This document shows, piece by piece, positions 7,649 to 16,217 of a stretch of 64,000 nt of DNA. The position numbers and the translations under genes were made by a program. The notes below the pieces were generated by a model. The model worked only from the letters and a program-made list of their open reading frames with translations, had not been told where the DNA came from and did not search any database. Position 1 is the first letter of the stretch; every line of letters begins with the position of its first letter. Source of the DNA: CAZMZF01 sp964570765 (lineage in GTDB: Bacteria; Zixibacteria; MSB-5A5; RBG-16-43-9); assembly GCA_964570765.1 (NCBI GenBank), contig CAZMZF010000011.1:18728-82727 (forward strand), written 5' to 3'.

Positions 7649-10261
7649 TTATTTTAGCATATTTTTAATTATCTCCGGCACCTGGGATAAGGCAAAATCT
7701 AATTTAGTTATATCCTTTCCTCCTGCCTGGGCTAAATGGGGTTTTCCTCCACCACTCCCACCGGTAAGTTTTGCCACTTCTTTGATTATTTCACCTGCCT
7801 TAATTCCCTTTTTTATTAAATCATCTGTTACCGTAGCAACAAAAGAGATTTTATCCTCTGAAACCGTTGCGAAAACCCCGACTGAGGATTTAAGATTTTC
7901 CCTGAGCGCATCTGCTAAGCTCAATAAGTATTCTCTGTTCCCATTTTGATCGCGATATGAAATTATCTTTATTCCATCTAAGTCAAAAGCAACCTGATAT
8001 AGCTCTTTTATCTTTTCTTTGGCGCTCCCTGCGTCAGCGATTTTTACTTTCTTCTCCATCTCTTTACTGGATTCTAAAAGTTTAGTCACCTTTGTCCCTA
8101 AATCCTCTTTGTTAACCTTGAGGATAGCGGAGAGCTCCTCTAATGTTTTCTTTTCTTTTTTAATCAGCTCATAAGCACCTTTACCGGTAACTGCCTCAAT
8201 TCTCCTCATCCCTGCAGCAATACTACTTTCTGAGATTATCCTGAACAAGCCAATTTCACCTGTGGCTTTAACATGAGTTCCACCGCAGAGCTCTCTAGAA
8301 TAATCATTAATCTGAACTACTCTCACCGTATCCTCATATTTCTCCCCGAACAAAGCCATTGCCCCGAGCTTTTTTGCCTCTTCTAAACTGGTATTGAAAG
8401 TCATAACCTCGAAATTCTCCCAGATTTTCCGATTAACCTTTTCTTCTATCTGTATTAATTCTTCCTCAGTTAAATCCTTAAAATGAGTGAAATCGAACCT
8501 GAATCCATCTTGACTTACCAAAGACCCAGCCTGATTAACGTGTTCCCCTAAGGTTTCCCTTAGAGCTTTATGCAGAAGATGAGTTGCAGTATGGTTTCGC
8601 ATAGTGGATTTGCGTCTTTCTATATCCACCTGTGCAGTTACCTTTTTCCCGGCTAGATCAAAGACATCCTTAGGTTCACGTACAAATTCACCTATATGAA
8701 TAATAACATTCTGTTCCTTTACAACTTCCTTAACCACAAATTCAAAGTCATTGGAATAGATTTTACCAATGTCGCTTATTTGACCACCAGATTCAGCATA
8801 AAATGGTGACTTGTCTAAGACAATAGCCTGAAGATAAGTAGAAACTACTTGTAATACAATGGCTTCGATTTCAAAAGAGTAAATAAACTCAGTTTTCCTC
8901 TTCTCAAAATCTTCTACCCTCAATATCCCTTCTATGGCTGGTTCAAATGATTTTGTAGCTTTGCGAGATTTTATCTGTTGTTTCTCCATTTGTTGATTAA
9001 ATCCATCTAGGTCTACTGTCAATCCCTTTTCATCTGCCATTACCTGAGTTAAGTCCAGTGGAAAGCCGAAAGTATCATAAAGCTTGAATGCTTCCTCACC
9101 TGGTATAACTTTTTCTCCCTTCTTTATAACTTTCCCTGCAACTTCTTCAAAAAGCTCAATCCCTGAATCCAGGGTTTCACCGAACCTTTCCTCTTCGGAT
9201 TTTATCACCAGAGAGATATGTTCTTTTTTGGCTTTAAGCTCAGGATAGACTTTTCCCATTAAATCCACCACTATGCTTGAAAGCTTAAAAAGGAAAGGTT
9301 TATGCAAATCTAAAAGCCTGCCGTGCCTGGATGCTCTTCTCAATATCCTTCTTATTACATAGCCTCTACCTTCATTTGAAGGGATGGTTCCATCTGCAAT
9401 GGCAAAGCTTAAAGTCCTTATATGGTCAGCTATGACTCTGAAGGACTTTGCATGAATGGGATCTTTATATTTTCGTTTAGAAATCTCCTCCGTCTTTTTG
9501 ATTATGGATAAAAAAAGATCGGTATCGTAATTTGAATCTACATTTTGCAAAATTGCTACCAACCTTTCAAAACCCATCCCGGTATCTACATTCTTGGACG
9601 GAAGATCAGACAATTTTCCATTTTCATCTCTGAAGTATTGCATAAAAACCAAATTCCAGATCTCGATCACCCTGCCGCAGCCGCAGTTCACTCCGCAGTC
9701 TGGCTTGGAACAGCTATATTCTTCACCCCGATCATAATGTATCTCCGAGCAGGGACCACAGGGACCCACCTCTGCCATTTCCCAGAAATTCTCTTTTTCA
9801 TCGAACTTTAAAACTCTCCCTTTTTTGATATCCGTATTTTCATACCATAATCTTTCAGCCTCATCATCCTCCCTGAAAACCGTTGCCCAGAGTCTATCTT
9901 TTTGTAGTTTGTACACCTCAGTTAAAAGCTCCCAGGCATAGATTATGGCTTCTTTTTTGAAATAATCACCAAAAGACCAGTTGCCCAGCATCTCAAAAAA
10001 GGTATGATGAAATGTATCCTTTCCCACCTCTTCCAAATCGTTATGTTTCCCTGAAATCCTTATACATTTCTGGGAAGAGGCCACTTTATTATAATCTTTT
10101 TTCTCCAATCCCAAAATGAGCTTCTTGAACTGGTTCATCCCCGCATTGGCAAAAAGCAAAGTGGGGTCATCCTCCGGAATCAAGGATGAACTGGGAACAA
10201 TTTTATGATCTTTGTCTTCAAAATATTTCAAAAATTTTTCTCTGATCTCTGTGCTTTTCAT
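7649..10261 (-). CDS. alaS: Alanyl-tRNA synthetase
   Basis: It charges tRNA-Ala with alanine and edits mis-charged Ser or Gly. The 870-residue protein has every domain: the class II aminoacylation core (FLKYFEDKDHKIVPSSS, LFANAGMNQFK, GPCSEIHYDRG), a Cys-rich insert (CSKPDCGVNCGCGR) typical of many bacterial AlaS, and the editing domain with HTATHLLHKAL and CGGTHVKATGE (zinc ligands). The C-Ala/DHHA1 tail ends near GGSGGGKPHLAQAGGKD. It is downstream of recX, separated only by a short repeat, in the order recA-recX-alaS seen in many bacteria. Confidence 0.97.
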   Translation of the reverse strand: MKSTEIREKFLKYFEDKDHKIVPSSSLIPEDDPTLLFANAGMNQFKKLILGLEKKDYNKVASSQKCIRISGKHNDLEEVGKDTFHHTFFEMLGNWSFGDYFKKEAIIYAWELLTEVYKLQKDRLWATVFREDDEAERLWYENTDIKKGRVLKFDEKENFWEMAEVGPCGPCSEIHYDRGEEYSCSKPDCGVNCGCGRVIEIWNLVFMQYFRDENGKLSDLPSKNVDTGMGFERLVAILQNVDSNYDTDLFLSIIKKTEEISKRKYKDPIHAKSFRVIADHIRTLSFAIADGTIPSNEGRGYVIRRILRRASRHGRLLDLHKPFLFKLSSIVVDLMGKVYPELKAKKEHISLVIKSEEERFGETLDSGIELFEEVAGKVIKKGEKVIPGEEAFKLYDTFGFPLDLTQVMADEKGLTVDLDGFNQQMEKQQIKSRKATKSFEPAIEGILRVEDFEKRKTEFIYSFEIEAIVLQVVSTYLQAIVLDKSPFYAESGGQISDIGKIYSNDFEFVVKEVVKEQNVIIHIGEFVREPKDVFDLAGKKVTAQVDIERRKSTMRNHTATHLLHKALRETLGEHVNQAGSLVSQDGFRFDFTHFKDLTEEELIQIEEKVNRKIWENFEVMTFNTSLEEAKKLGAMALFGEKYEDTVRVVQINDYSRELCGGTHVKATGEIGLFRIISESSIAAGMRRIEAVTGKGAYELIKKEKKTLEELSAILKVNKEDLGTKVTKLLESSKEMEKKVKIADAGSAKEKIKELYQVAFDLDGIKIISYRDQNGNREYLLSLADALRENLKSSVGVFATVSEDKISFVATVTDDLIKKGIKAGEIIKEVAKLTGGSGGGKPHLAQAGGKDITKLDFALSQVPEIIKNMLK

Positions 10262-10287
10262 CTTATTTTTAGTTAGGCCAATCTATA

Positions 10288-10343
10288 TTGGAGTACAAAC
10301 CTTAAGGTTTATGAAAAAGTAAAGCTAAAGCTTTACACTCCAG
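10288..10343. repeat. Dispersed repeat, GGAGTG...CACTCC family, copy 3 (short form)
   Basis: TTGGAGTACAAACCTTAAGG ... AAAGCTAAAGCTTTACACTCCAG in only about 56 bases, the simplest copy. Its right end carries the last codons and TAA stop of recX on the minus strand (stop at 10333-10335). Confidence 0.85.
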
Positions 10344-10989
10344 TATTTTCTTCTGAAACCTCCACATCTTTTATTTTCAAAACCTGTTTAACAATCTCAT
10401 ACGAAAATCCTCTTCTTAATAAGAAACTCATCATTCTTCTTTTAGCCATATTTTTATCCAGGTTCTCATATCTTTTCTTTCTTTTCTCTAAAAGATTTTT
10501 AGCTAAATTTAACTCCTCTTCTTCGTCTTCAAAATATTCCTGCAGGACTTTTTCAATCGTCTCATCTTTTATCCCTTTTTTCCACAATTCCTGCTTTAAA
10601 AGAATCTTTCCCTGAGGCTTATTGGAGATTTTATCTCTGACAAAAGTAGAGGCGAAGTTAGAGTCATCTATAAGATTTATCCTTTTTAAATCTTTTATCA
10701 CCTCATCTATTAAGTCATTTGCAAATTCTTTTTTCTTTAACTTATCCCTGACCTCCTTTTCGCTTCTCATCCGGTAAGATAAGAATTTCAGTGCTGCATC
10801 TTTCGATTCTTTTTTTACCTCAGACTCAAGTATCTGGTCAATTTTCTTCTGGTCAAGCTCCTCCCCAATTTTTAACCCATATTTATATAAAACCTCTTCA
10901 TCCAGACCAAAGGCAAACTCTCCATCTAAAAAAATTGACCTTCTTTTCGGGTTTTTCTTCTGTGATTCTATTTTGGTTATGCGAGGCAT
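10333..10989 (-). CDS. recX: Regulatory protein RecX
   Basis: RecX binds RecA filaments and limits recombinase activity. The 218-residue product has the tandem three-helix RecX repeats: AALKFLSYRMRSEKEVRDKL, LIDEVIKDLKRINLIDDSNF, and KGIKDETIEKVLQEYFEDEE, plus a C-terminal repeat (RRMMSFLLRRGFSYEIVKQVL). It is a little longer than the ~150-residue E. coli form, as in many other phyla. It begins 29 bases after the recA stop, so the two are probably co-transcribed. The last residues (NTGV) and the stop come from the intergenic repeat, whose CTGGAGTGTAA end reads as Thr-Gly-Val-stop. Confidence 0.9.
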   Translation of the reverse strand: MPRITKIESQKKNPKRRSIFLDGEFAFGLDEEVLYKYGLKIGEELDQKKIDQILESEVKKESKDAALKFLSYRMRSEKEVRDKLKKKEFANDLIDEVIKDLKRINLIDDSNFASTFVRDKISNKPQGKILLKQELWKKGIKDETIEKVLQEYFEDEEEELNLAKNLLEKRKKRYENLDKNMAKRRMMSFLLRRGFSYEIVKQVLKIKDVEVSEENTGV

Positions 10990-11018
10990 CCTGCAAAAGT
11001 TTTAAGGATAATCCAGTC

Positions 11019-12074
11019 TTATTTCCCTTTATGTTTTACAATCTCCTCCGGTTCTTTTTCTTCAACTTTGGTTTTGAAACCCAATTTCTCCCTTATCTCC
11101 TTCTCTATTTTTTGGGCAATATCCGGATTATTCTTTAAGAGCTGTTTAGCATTATCTCTTCCCTGACCTAATCTTTCATCTTTATAGGAGAGCCAGGTTC
11201 CGCTTTTCTCTAAGACTTTATGTTCTACACCCAAATCGATCAACTCACCTTCTTTAGAAATACCTTTACCATAGATTATATCAAACTCTGCCTCTTTAAA
11301 AGGTGGGGCGACTTTGTTTTTTACAACCCGGACTCTGGTTCTGGAGCCGGTTATGTCTTCTCCTTCTTTTATGGAGGCGATCTTCCTTATATCAAGCCTG
11401 ATTGAGGAATAAAATTTCAAGGCGATTCCGCCAGTGGTAGTTTCCGGGTTTCCGAACATAACCCCTATCTTCATCCTGATCTGGTTTATAAAGGTCACAC
11501 AGGTTCTGGATTTGCTTATTGTTCCAGTAAGTTTCCTTAAAGCCTGAGACATTAGTCTTGCTTGCAGGCCCATATGTGAATCTCCCATCTCCCCTTCAAT
11601 TTCTGCTTTGGGGACTAAGGCGGCTACAGAGTCGATGACTATCAGGTCAACAGCTCCGCTACGGACTAAAGTCTCAGTGATCTCTAAAGATTGTTCACCA
11701 GTATCAGGCTGGGAAATTAAAAGGTTATCAATATCCACACCTAAGGCCTTGGCATAATTCGGGTCTAAAGCATGTTCTGCATCGACGAAAGCGGCAACCC
11801 CGCCTGCTCTCTGAGCCTCAGCTAAGATATGCAGAGCTAAAGTAGTTTTACCAGATGCTTCCGGGCCGAAAATCTCTACCACCCTACCTCGTGGAACACC
11901 TCCCACACCCAAAGCAGAATCTAAGGCGATTGAGCCGGTGGAAATCACCGGAATAGATATCCCTAAGCTCTCGCTTCCTAATCTCATTATGGAGCCTTTG
12001 CCAAATTGTCTTTCTATCTGGGTAACAGCCTGATCTAAAGCTTTTTTCTTCTCATCTGATGGCTGTATTGTCAT
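11019..12074 (-). CDS. recA: Recombinase RecA
   Basis: DNA-dependent ATPase for homologous recombination and SOS induction. The 351-residue protein is textbook: N-terminal helix (LDQAVTQIERQFGKGSIMRL), Walker A GPEASGKTT (about residues 69-77), Walker B LIVIDSVAAL, loop L1 (EGEMGDSHMG) and L2 (MKIGVMFGNPETTTGG), and an acidic C-terminal tail. It starts only 20 bases after the thpR stop, so it seems to be expressed from an upstream promoter as part of pgsA-pgpA-cinA-thpR-recA-recX. I saw no obvious LexA-type operator in that short gap. Confidence 0.98.
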   Translation of the reverse strand: MTIQPSDEKKKALDQAVTQIERQFGKGSIMRLGSESLGISIPVISTGSIALDSALGVGGVPRGRVVEIFGPEASGKTTLALHILAEAQRAGGVAAFVDAEHALDPNYAKALGVDIDNLLISQPDTGEQSLEITETLVRSGAVDLIVIDSVAALVPKAEIEGEMGDSHMGLQARLMSQALRKLTGTISKSRTCVTFINQIRMKIGVMFGNPETTTGGIALKFYSSIRLDIRKIASIKEGEDITGSRTRVRVVKNKVAPPFKEAEFDIIYGKGISKEGELIDLGVEHKVLEKSGTWLSYKDERLGQGRDNAKQLLKNNPDIAQKIEKEIREKLGFKTKVEEKEPEEIVKHKGK

Positions 12075-12094
12075 ATTTACCTCACTTTCTATAT

Positions 12095-12652
12095 TCAGGT
12101 TAAAAGAGCTATTTTTTTCAGAGGGGTGTAGATTGCCCCGGCTGGATGAAGCTCGGATTTCATCATCACCACCTCTTTGATTTCGATCTCCCCGGTTTGG
12201 AAATTTATATTTTTAATAAGTTCAGTTAATTTCTCAATATTTTTAGGGGATTTAACCCTGCCGATGGTCAGATGAGGGGAGAACTCCCTATCTTCTTTTG
12301 GAAAACCTATCTTCCCCATCTCATCTTCAATTTTTTTCTGCATCAGGGATAATTCCTGTTTCCCTTTATCAACCCCTATCCAGATCACCCTGGGTCTCCT
12401 CAAATTGGGGAAACAGCCTAAATCTTTTAAACTCAATTTAAAAACTTTTATCCCTTCCAAAGCTAATTTTGTTCCTTCAAAAACCTTTTCGATTTTATCT
12501 TCGGGGACCTCTCCTAAGAATTTTAAGGTTGCATGAATATTTCCTGGTTTTACCCAGGATACATCTGCATTAATCTTCTTAAGAGGGTTCTGGAGCTCCT
12601 CGATTTTTTTCTTTAGGTCTGCTATAAGCTCAACTGCTATAAAGGTACGCAT
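12095..12652 (-). CDS. thpR: RNA 2',3'-cyclic phosphodiesterase (2H family, LigT-like)
   Basis: A 2H phosphoesterase that hydrolyses 2',3'-cyclic phosphate ends of RNA and, in older work, ligates 2'-5' tRNA halves in vitro. Both HxTx motifs are present: HATLKFLG (about residue 44) and HLTIGRVK (about residue 127). The ATG at 12652 gives MRTFIAVEL, the usual start, with AAAGG a few bases before it. The frame extends upstream to 12733, but those 27 residues derive from repeat sequence and are unlikely to be translated. It lies between cinA and recA, a conserved bacterial neighbourhood. Confidence 0.9.
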   Translation of the reverse strand: MRTFIAVELIADLKKKIEELQNPLKKINADVSWVKPGNIHATLKFLGEVPEDKIEKVFEGTKLALEGIKVFKLSLKDLGCFPNLRRPRVIWIGVDKGKQELSLMQKKIEDEMGKIGFPKEDREFSPHLTIGRVKSPKNIEKLTELIKNINFQTGEIEIKEVVMMKSELHPAGAIYTPLKKIALLT

Positions 12653-12663
12653 TTTATTTAACC

Positions 12664-12748
12664 TTTGGAATGCATTGACCGAGCCAATGCTTTTATTCTC
12701 TATGGTGGTTCCTTTTATAGGGGCGTATTGCAATACGCCCCTACCGCT
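12664..12748. repeat. Repeat gap between cinA and thpR, with REP-like palindrome
   Basis: TTGGAATGCATTGACC (12664-12679) resembles an end of the GGAGTG family. GGGGCGTATTG and its complement form a perfect 22-base palindrome at 12720-12741, followed by TACC. No gene is visible in this gap. Confidence 0.75.
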
Positions 12749-12757
12749 CTAAAATTT

Positions 12758-13993
12758 TTATTTTAACATAAAAAGTCTCACCAAATTCAAAGCCGCCTGA
12801 GCGGTTCTCTCTCTTATCGCCTGTCTGTCTCCTCCGAAAACGAATTTTTTAGCAAAAGAATCGTTCTCATGAGCAAACCCGATATATACTAAGCCAACCG
12901 GTTTTTCCTCTGTTCCGCCAGTGGGCCCTGCAATTCCGGTAGCAGATAAACCGTAATCCGTGTTGGAGATTTTCTTTACCCCCTCTGCCATCAGGATGGC
13001 TACCTGTTCGCTAACTGCCCCATATTTTTCTATAATCTCTTTTGGGATCTTTAAAAGCTCGATTTTAGCTTCATTGCTATAGGTTATCACCCCGTTTATG
13101 AAATAGTTTGAGCTTCCAGAGACATTGGTGAACCTTGCCCCGATCAACCCTCCAGTGCAGGATTCAGCCACGGAGATGGTCTTCTCCTTATTCTGGAGTA
13201 ATTTTCCTAAAACTTCTTCTAAGGTCTCCTGGTCTATTCCATAAATATATTCATTCAAAATTTCCCTGACCTTTTGTTCTATTTCCAAAATAATTTTATG
13301 GGCTAAATCATCAGACTCGGATATAATTCTTAGTTTGAGGTCTACTCCGGAAAAACTAGGTAAAAAGCCAATTTTTACCGGGCTTTTAAATTTTAAAATC
13401 GGTTCTATTTTCTCATGTATAGCTGACTCAACTATACCTGTGGTTCTTAAGACCTTTTGAAGGGTGAATTTCTTAGAGGACTTTGATTTCAAAAAGGGTA
13501 AAATCTCATTTTCAAAAATAGTTTTCATCTCCAGGGGGACACCGGGAAGAGCAAAGAATAGTCTTTTCCCTTCCTGGATAAATATCCCCGGGGCTGAGCC
13601 ATATTGATTAGACAGAGCCTTTGCTCCCTGTGGCAGAAGGGCTTGATTCTGGTTGATCTTGGGCATCTCGATCCCCCTTCTTTTGAACCCTTCCTCCACT
13701 TTCTTTAAGATATCCTCGTGAAAGACTAAATTCCTTTTGAAAGCCTTAACGATTCCCTTTTTAGTCAAATCATCATTGGTTGGTCCCAATCCTCCGGTAG
13801 CAATTACCAGATCAACCCTTTCCAGACTGAGCTTAATAGCCTCGATTATCCTTTTTAAATCATCCCCCACAGAAGTCTTAAAAGCTACCTCAATCCCTAA
13901 ACCAGAAAGTCTATCTCCAATATAGGCTGCGTTGGAATCTAATATCTCCCCGTGGATTATCTCATCTCCAATCGTGATTATCTCTGCTTTCAT
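12758..13993 (-). CDS. cinA: CinA: competence/damage-inducible protein, nicotinamide-nucleotide amidase
   Basis: The 411-residue protein has two domains. The N-terminal MoCF/COG1058 domain starts AEIITIGDEIIHGEILDSN and contains ATGGLGPTNDDLTK and FALPGVPLEMK. The C-terminal CinA/PncC amidase domain has SVAESCTGGLIGARF, INGVITYSNEAK and SATGIAGPTGG. The amidase deamidates NMN in pyridine nucleotide recycling, and the N-terminal domain is an ADP-ribose pyrophosphatase in characterised members. Its ATG overlaps the pgpA stop by 4 bases, indicating translational coupling. The cinA-thpR-recA order is common. Confidence 0.95.
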   Translation of the reverse strand: MKAEIITIGDEIIHGEILDSNAAYIGDRLSGLGIEVAFKTSVGDDLKRIIEAIKLSLERVDLVIATGGLGPTNDDLTKKGIVKAFKRNLVFHEDILKKVEEGFKRRGIEMPKINQNQALLPQGAKALSNQYGSAPGIFIQEGKRLFFALPGVPLEMKTIFENEILPFLKSKSSKKFTLQKVLRTTGIVESAIHEKIEPILKFKSPVKIGFLPSFSGVDLKLRIISESDDLAHKIILEIEQKVREILNEYIYGIDQETLEEVLGKLLQNKEKTISVAESCTGGLIGARFTNVSGSSNYFINGVITYSNEAKIELLKIPKEIIEKYGAVSEQVAILMAEGVKKISNTDYGLSATGIAGPTGGTEEKPVGLVYIGFAHENDSFAKKFVFGGDRQAIRERTAQAALNLVRLFMLK

Positions 13994-14439
13994 AGTTTTA
14001 AAATCCTCAAGTAGATTAAAACATGCATAATGATATTAGTATAAATCCCGGCTACAACATCATCTAAGGTTACCCCTAAACCACCTTTAAGTTTTTGACA
14101 GGCATTAGCTGGAGGTGGCTTTACAATATCCAATAACCTGAAAATTACAAAAGCTAATATATATAAAAAAGGTCTCTTTGGCAAAAACAAAAAAGAAATT
14201 AACATCCCACAGCTTTCATCGATTACTATCCTTCGATCATCCTCCCCGAAAAATCTTTCCACCTCAGTTGCAGACCATAAGCTGATAATGAAAACTATAA
14301 GAGTGATCCCGCCTAAAAGATAAAAGTTCTCAGGGATAAAAAACCATACCAGAATAATGGTCAAAAGGCTTCCCCAGGTTCCAGGGAATGGGGGTAAATA
14401 TCCTGTTCCAAAAAGTGTAGCGAAAAGAATCTGGACCAA
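13990..14439 (-). CDS. pgpA: Phosphatidylglycerophosphatase A
   Basis: It dephosphorylates phosphatidylglycerol phosphate to phosphatidylglycerol at the inner membrane, directly after the PgsA reaction. The 149-residue protein has the PgpA signatures GTGYLPPFPGTWGSL, DDRRIVIDESCGM and FRLLDIVKPPPANACQKLKG, the last leading to GVTLDDVVAGIYTN. There are about four hydrophobic segments. The start is taken as TTG at 14439; no strong ribosome site is visible, so coupling to pgsA 32 bases upstream is plausible. It overlaps cinA by 4 bases. Confidence 0.9.
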   Translation of the reverse strand: MVQILFATLFGTGYLPPFPGTWGSLLTIILVWFFIPENFYLLGGITLIVFIISLWSATEVERFFGEDDRRIVIDESCGMLISFLFLPKRPFLYILAFVIFRLLDIVKPPPANACQKLKGGLGVTLDDVVAGIYTNIIMHVLIYLRILKL

Positions 14440-14471
14440 TTGAATTGGTCTTAGAGTGATTTTGTTAGACT

Positions 14472-15059
14472 CTATTTTAACACCCCCTTCAGTAACGGAA
14501 TATTCTTAATTAAATAATCTATTCCGGTTCCTAAAGTTAAAAGCATACTGATAAAGACTAAAAGGTCAAATATCTTAAAAACCATCGGGCTGGTGAAAAT
14601 ACTCCAGTTATACCCTAAGGGAACCAGGGTAGTTTTCAAATTGGTGAAGATTAAGATTATGCTAATAACTAACATCTGAGAGAAGGTCTTCACCTGTGCC
14701 AGAATAGTAGGCATAATCACCATCCCTTTGTAAGCGGCTAAGCTCCGCAGTCCGGTAATAAAAAACTCCCTGACGATTATCACCAAAATCATCCAGGCTT
14801 TAACGTAACCTAAAGCCACAAAAGAGATAAAAGCAGTTGAGACCAGGATTTTATCAGCTAAGGGATCCATAAACTTCCCGAAACCGGTTACCACACCATA
14901 TTTTCTGGCAATATACCCATCATAAAGATCAGTTAATGCCGCAAATAAGAATATAAGAGTGGCAAAATAGCGGGAATAGACATTGTTTACCAGAAAGAAG
15001 ACCATAAAGACCGGGGAAAGCAAAATCCGGGCTAAGGTAAGTTTATTAGGCAAGTTCAT
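14472..15059 (-). CDS. pgsA: CDP-diacylglycerol--glycerol-3-phosphate 3-phosphatidyltransferase
   Basis: Inner-membrane enzyme that makes phosphatidylglycerol phosphate. The 195-residue product has the CDP-alcohol phosphatidyltransferase motif D-G-x(2)-A-R-x(8)-G-x(3)-D-x(3)-D, seen as DLYDGYIARKYGVVTGFGK followed by FMDPLADK. It starts with the usual MNLPNKLTLARILLSPVFM. About six hydrophobic helices are visible. It is the first gene of the run leading to recA, so the promoter probably lies in the repeat-containing gap upstream (15060-15442). Together with pgpA it covers two consecutive steps of PG synthesis. Confidence 0.93.
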   Translation of the reverse strand: MNLPNKLTLARILLSPVFMVFFLVNNVYSRYFATLIFLFAALTDLYDGYIARKYGVVTGFGKFMDPLADKILVSTAFISFVALGYVKAWMILVIIVREFFITGLRSLAAYKGMVIMPTILAQVKTFSQMLVISIILIFTNLKTTLVPLGYNWSIFTSPMVFKIFDLLVFISMLLTLGTGIDYLIKNIPLLKGVLK

Positions 15060-15442
15060 CTTCCAATCCTTAATGTTCCGTTTTCACAAAGTCATTGCAA
15101 GGAGGTCATTTGACCGACGAAGCAATCCACCTAAAATTAAAAGGATTGCTTAGCTGAATTCCTTCCATCTTAATCAGACTCAAAATCGGCTTCGTAAATT
15201 TAACCTTCTAAAAGTTATCAGTCAATAAAAAACGAATATAGGGGAATAATCCGCTTGAGGTGGATTCTGTCCCTATTATTCTAACGACCTTGGAAGGATT
15301 ACCCTGCAAAAGGATAATGCAGCTGAAAGGTTTCAACCTTCTAAAAAAACTTTACGGGGTTCAAAATTTTGAACCCCTACCATAATGGTGATTTAAAAAC
15401 TTTCTCTTCATTTAAATTTCTGGACAGAACAACATCCTGTAC
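15060..15442. repeat. Gap of 383 bases with three kinds of palindromic repeat
   Basis: No gene is visible. TCATTGCAAGG ... CGACGAAGCAATCC at about 15091-15129 is of a type common in environmental genomes. AATCCGCTTGAGGTGGATTC at about 15248-15268, followed by TGTCCCTA, resembles the palindrome at 27196-27226. GGGGTTCAAAA and its complement form a perfect 22-base palindrome at 15356-15377 followed by CTAC, a REP-like unit. Confidence 0.75.
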
Positions 15443-16021
15443 CTACGTTTTTTGTTGACCGAAAAGGGTTATACCTGGAAACATTACTTTGACAATTAGC
15501 AACGCCAGAACCCCCCACAAAATCCCATAAAAAGCCCCGCATAGAACATCAAAAGGATAATGCACTCCCACATAGATGCGGGAGAAAGAAACTAAAAGTG
15601 CAATAGATAGCCAGATAATCCAGACCCTCCTGTAAAAAAAAGTCAGAATTGTACCAGCTCCGAAGATATTAGCCGCATGAGAGGAGGGGAAGGAGCCGGA
15701 GTGGGAACATCCGGTTAAAAGATGAACTTCTGAAAAAACATTGCAGGGTCTGACTCTGCCAATCCAGGATTTGAGCCAGAAATTTACCGTGGCATCAGTT
15801 ATACCCAGGATTATCAAAATTAAAATCGCTACTATTCTGTCTTTTTTCTTTCCAAAGATAAGCATGGCCAGAATAATCAAGAAAAATGGAATTCTCCAGT
15901 ATTTAAACTCAGTTAAAATTGGCATCAAGAAGTCGAAAAAGCCATTTTGTAGTTTCAGGTTGATAAAGAGAAAAAGCTCTTTATCTAGTTTGATTATGAA
16001 ATTTAAAAGTTCAGCAACCAT
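15443..16021 (-). CDS. PAP2-superfamily membrane phosphatase
   Basis: A 192-residue protein with about five to six membrane helices and the three phosphatase motifs of the PAP2/BacA-independent lipid phosphatase family: KSWIGRVRP (KxxxxxxRP-type), PSSHAANIFG (PSGH-type with catalytic His), and SRIYVGVHYPFDVLCG (SRxxxxxHxxxD). Members remove phosphate from undecaprenyl diphosphate, phosphatidylglycerol phosphate or phosphatidic acid at the outer face of the inner membrane. The substrate cannot be told here. It stands alone between repeats. Confidence 0.88.
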   Translation of the reverse strand: MVAELLNFIIKLDKELFLFINLKLQNGFFDFLMPILTEFKYWRIPFFLIILAMLIFGKKKDRIVAILILIILGITDATVNFWLKSWIGRVRPCNVFSEVHLLTGCSHSGSFPSSHAANIFGAGTILTFFYRRVWIIWLSIALLVSFSRIYVGVHYPFDVLCGAFYGILWGVLALLIVKVMFPGITLFGQQKT

Positions 16022-16044
16022 AATCGTATCGTGGAGTTCGTAGT

Positions 16045-16200
16045 GCGAGGCCTCAAGGTCTTGAGACTTTTAGCCTCGCCTAAGCGACCCTGTCCTACGG
16101 TGGCTACGCCAGACGTAGTCTCCGTTATTAGGAAAAGGGTCGCGCAACGAAAACTTTCGCTCTCAGTTGGTCTCCAGACCAACTGAGTCACTTCTCGCGG
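16045..16200. repeat. Dispersed repeat with CCTACGGTGGCTACG core, copy 1
   Basis: TAGTGCGAGG ... AGCGACCCTG, then TCCTACGGTGGCTACGCCAG and ACGTAGTCTCCGTTATTAGG, then AAAGGGTCGCGC. The same block recurs at 41298-41427, in shortened form at 44671-44702, and inverted at 26791-26836. The AGCGACCCTG/GGGTCGC arms form a long-range inverted repeat. Confidence 0.8.
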
Positions 16201-16217
16201 ACACCTTTCTTTGATTT

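Noticed and set aside
12075..12094. LexA operator upstream of recA
   Set aside because: The gap to thpR is only 20 bases and shows no inverted operator-like motif.
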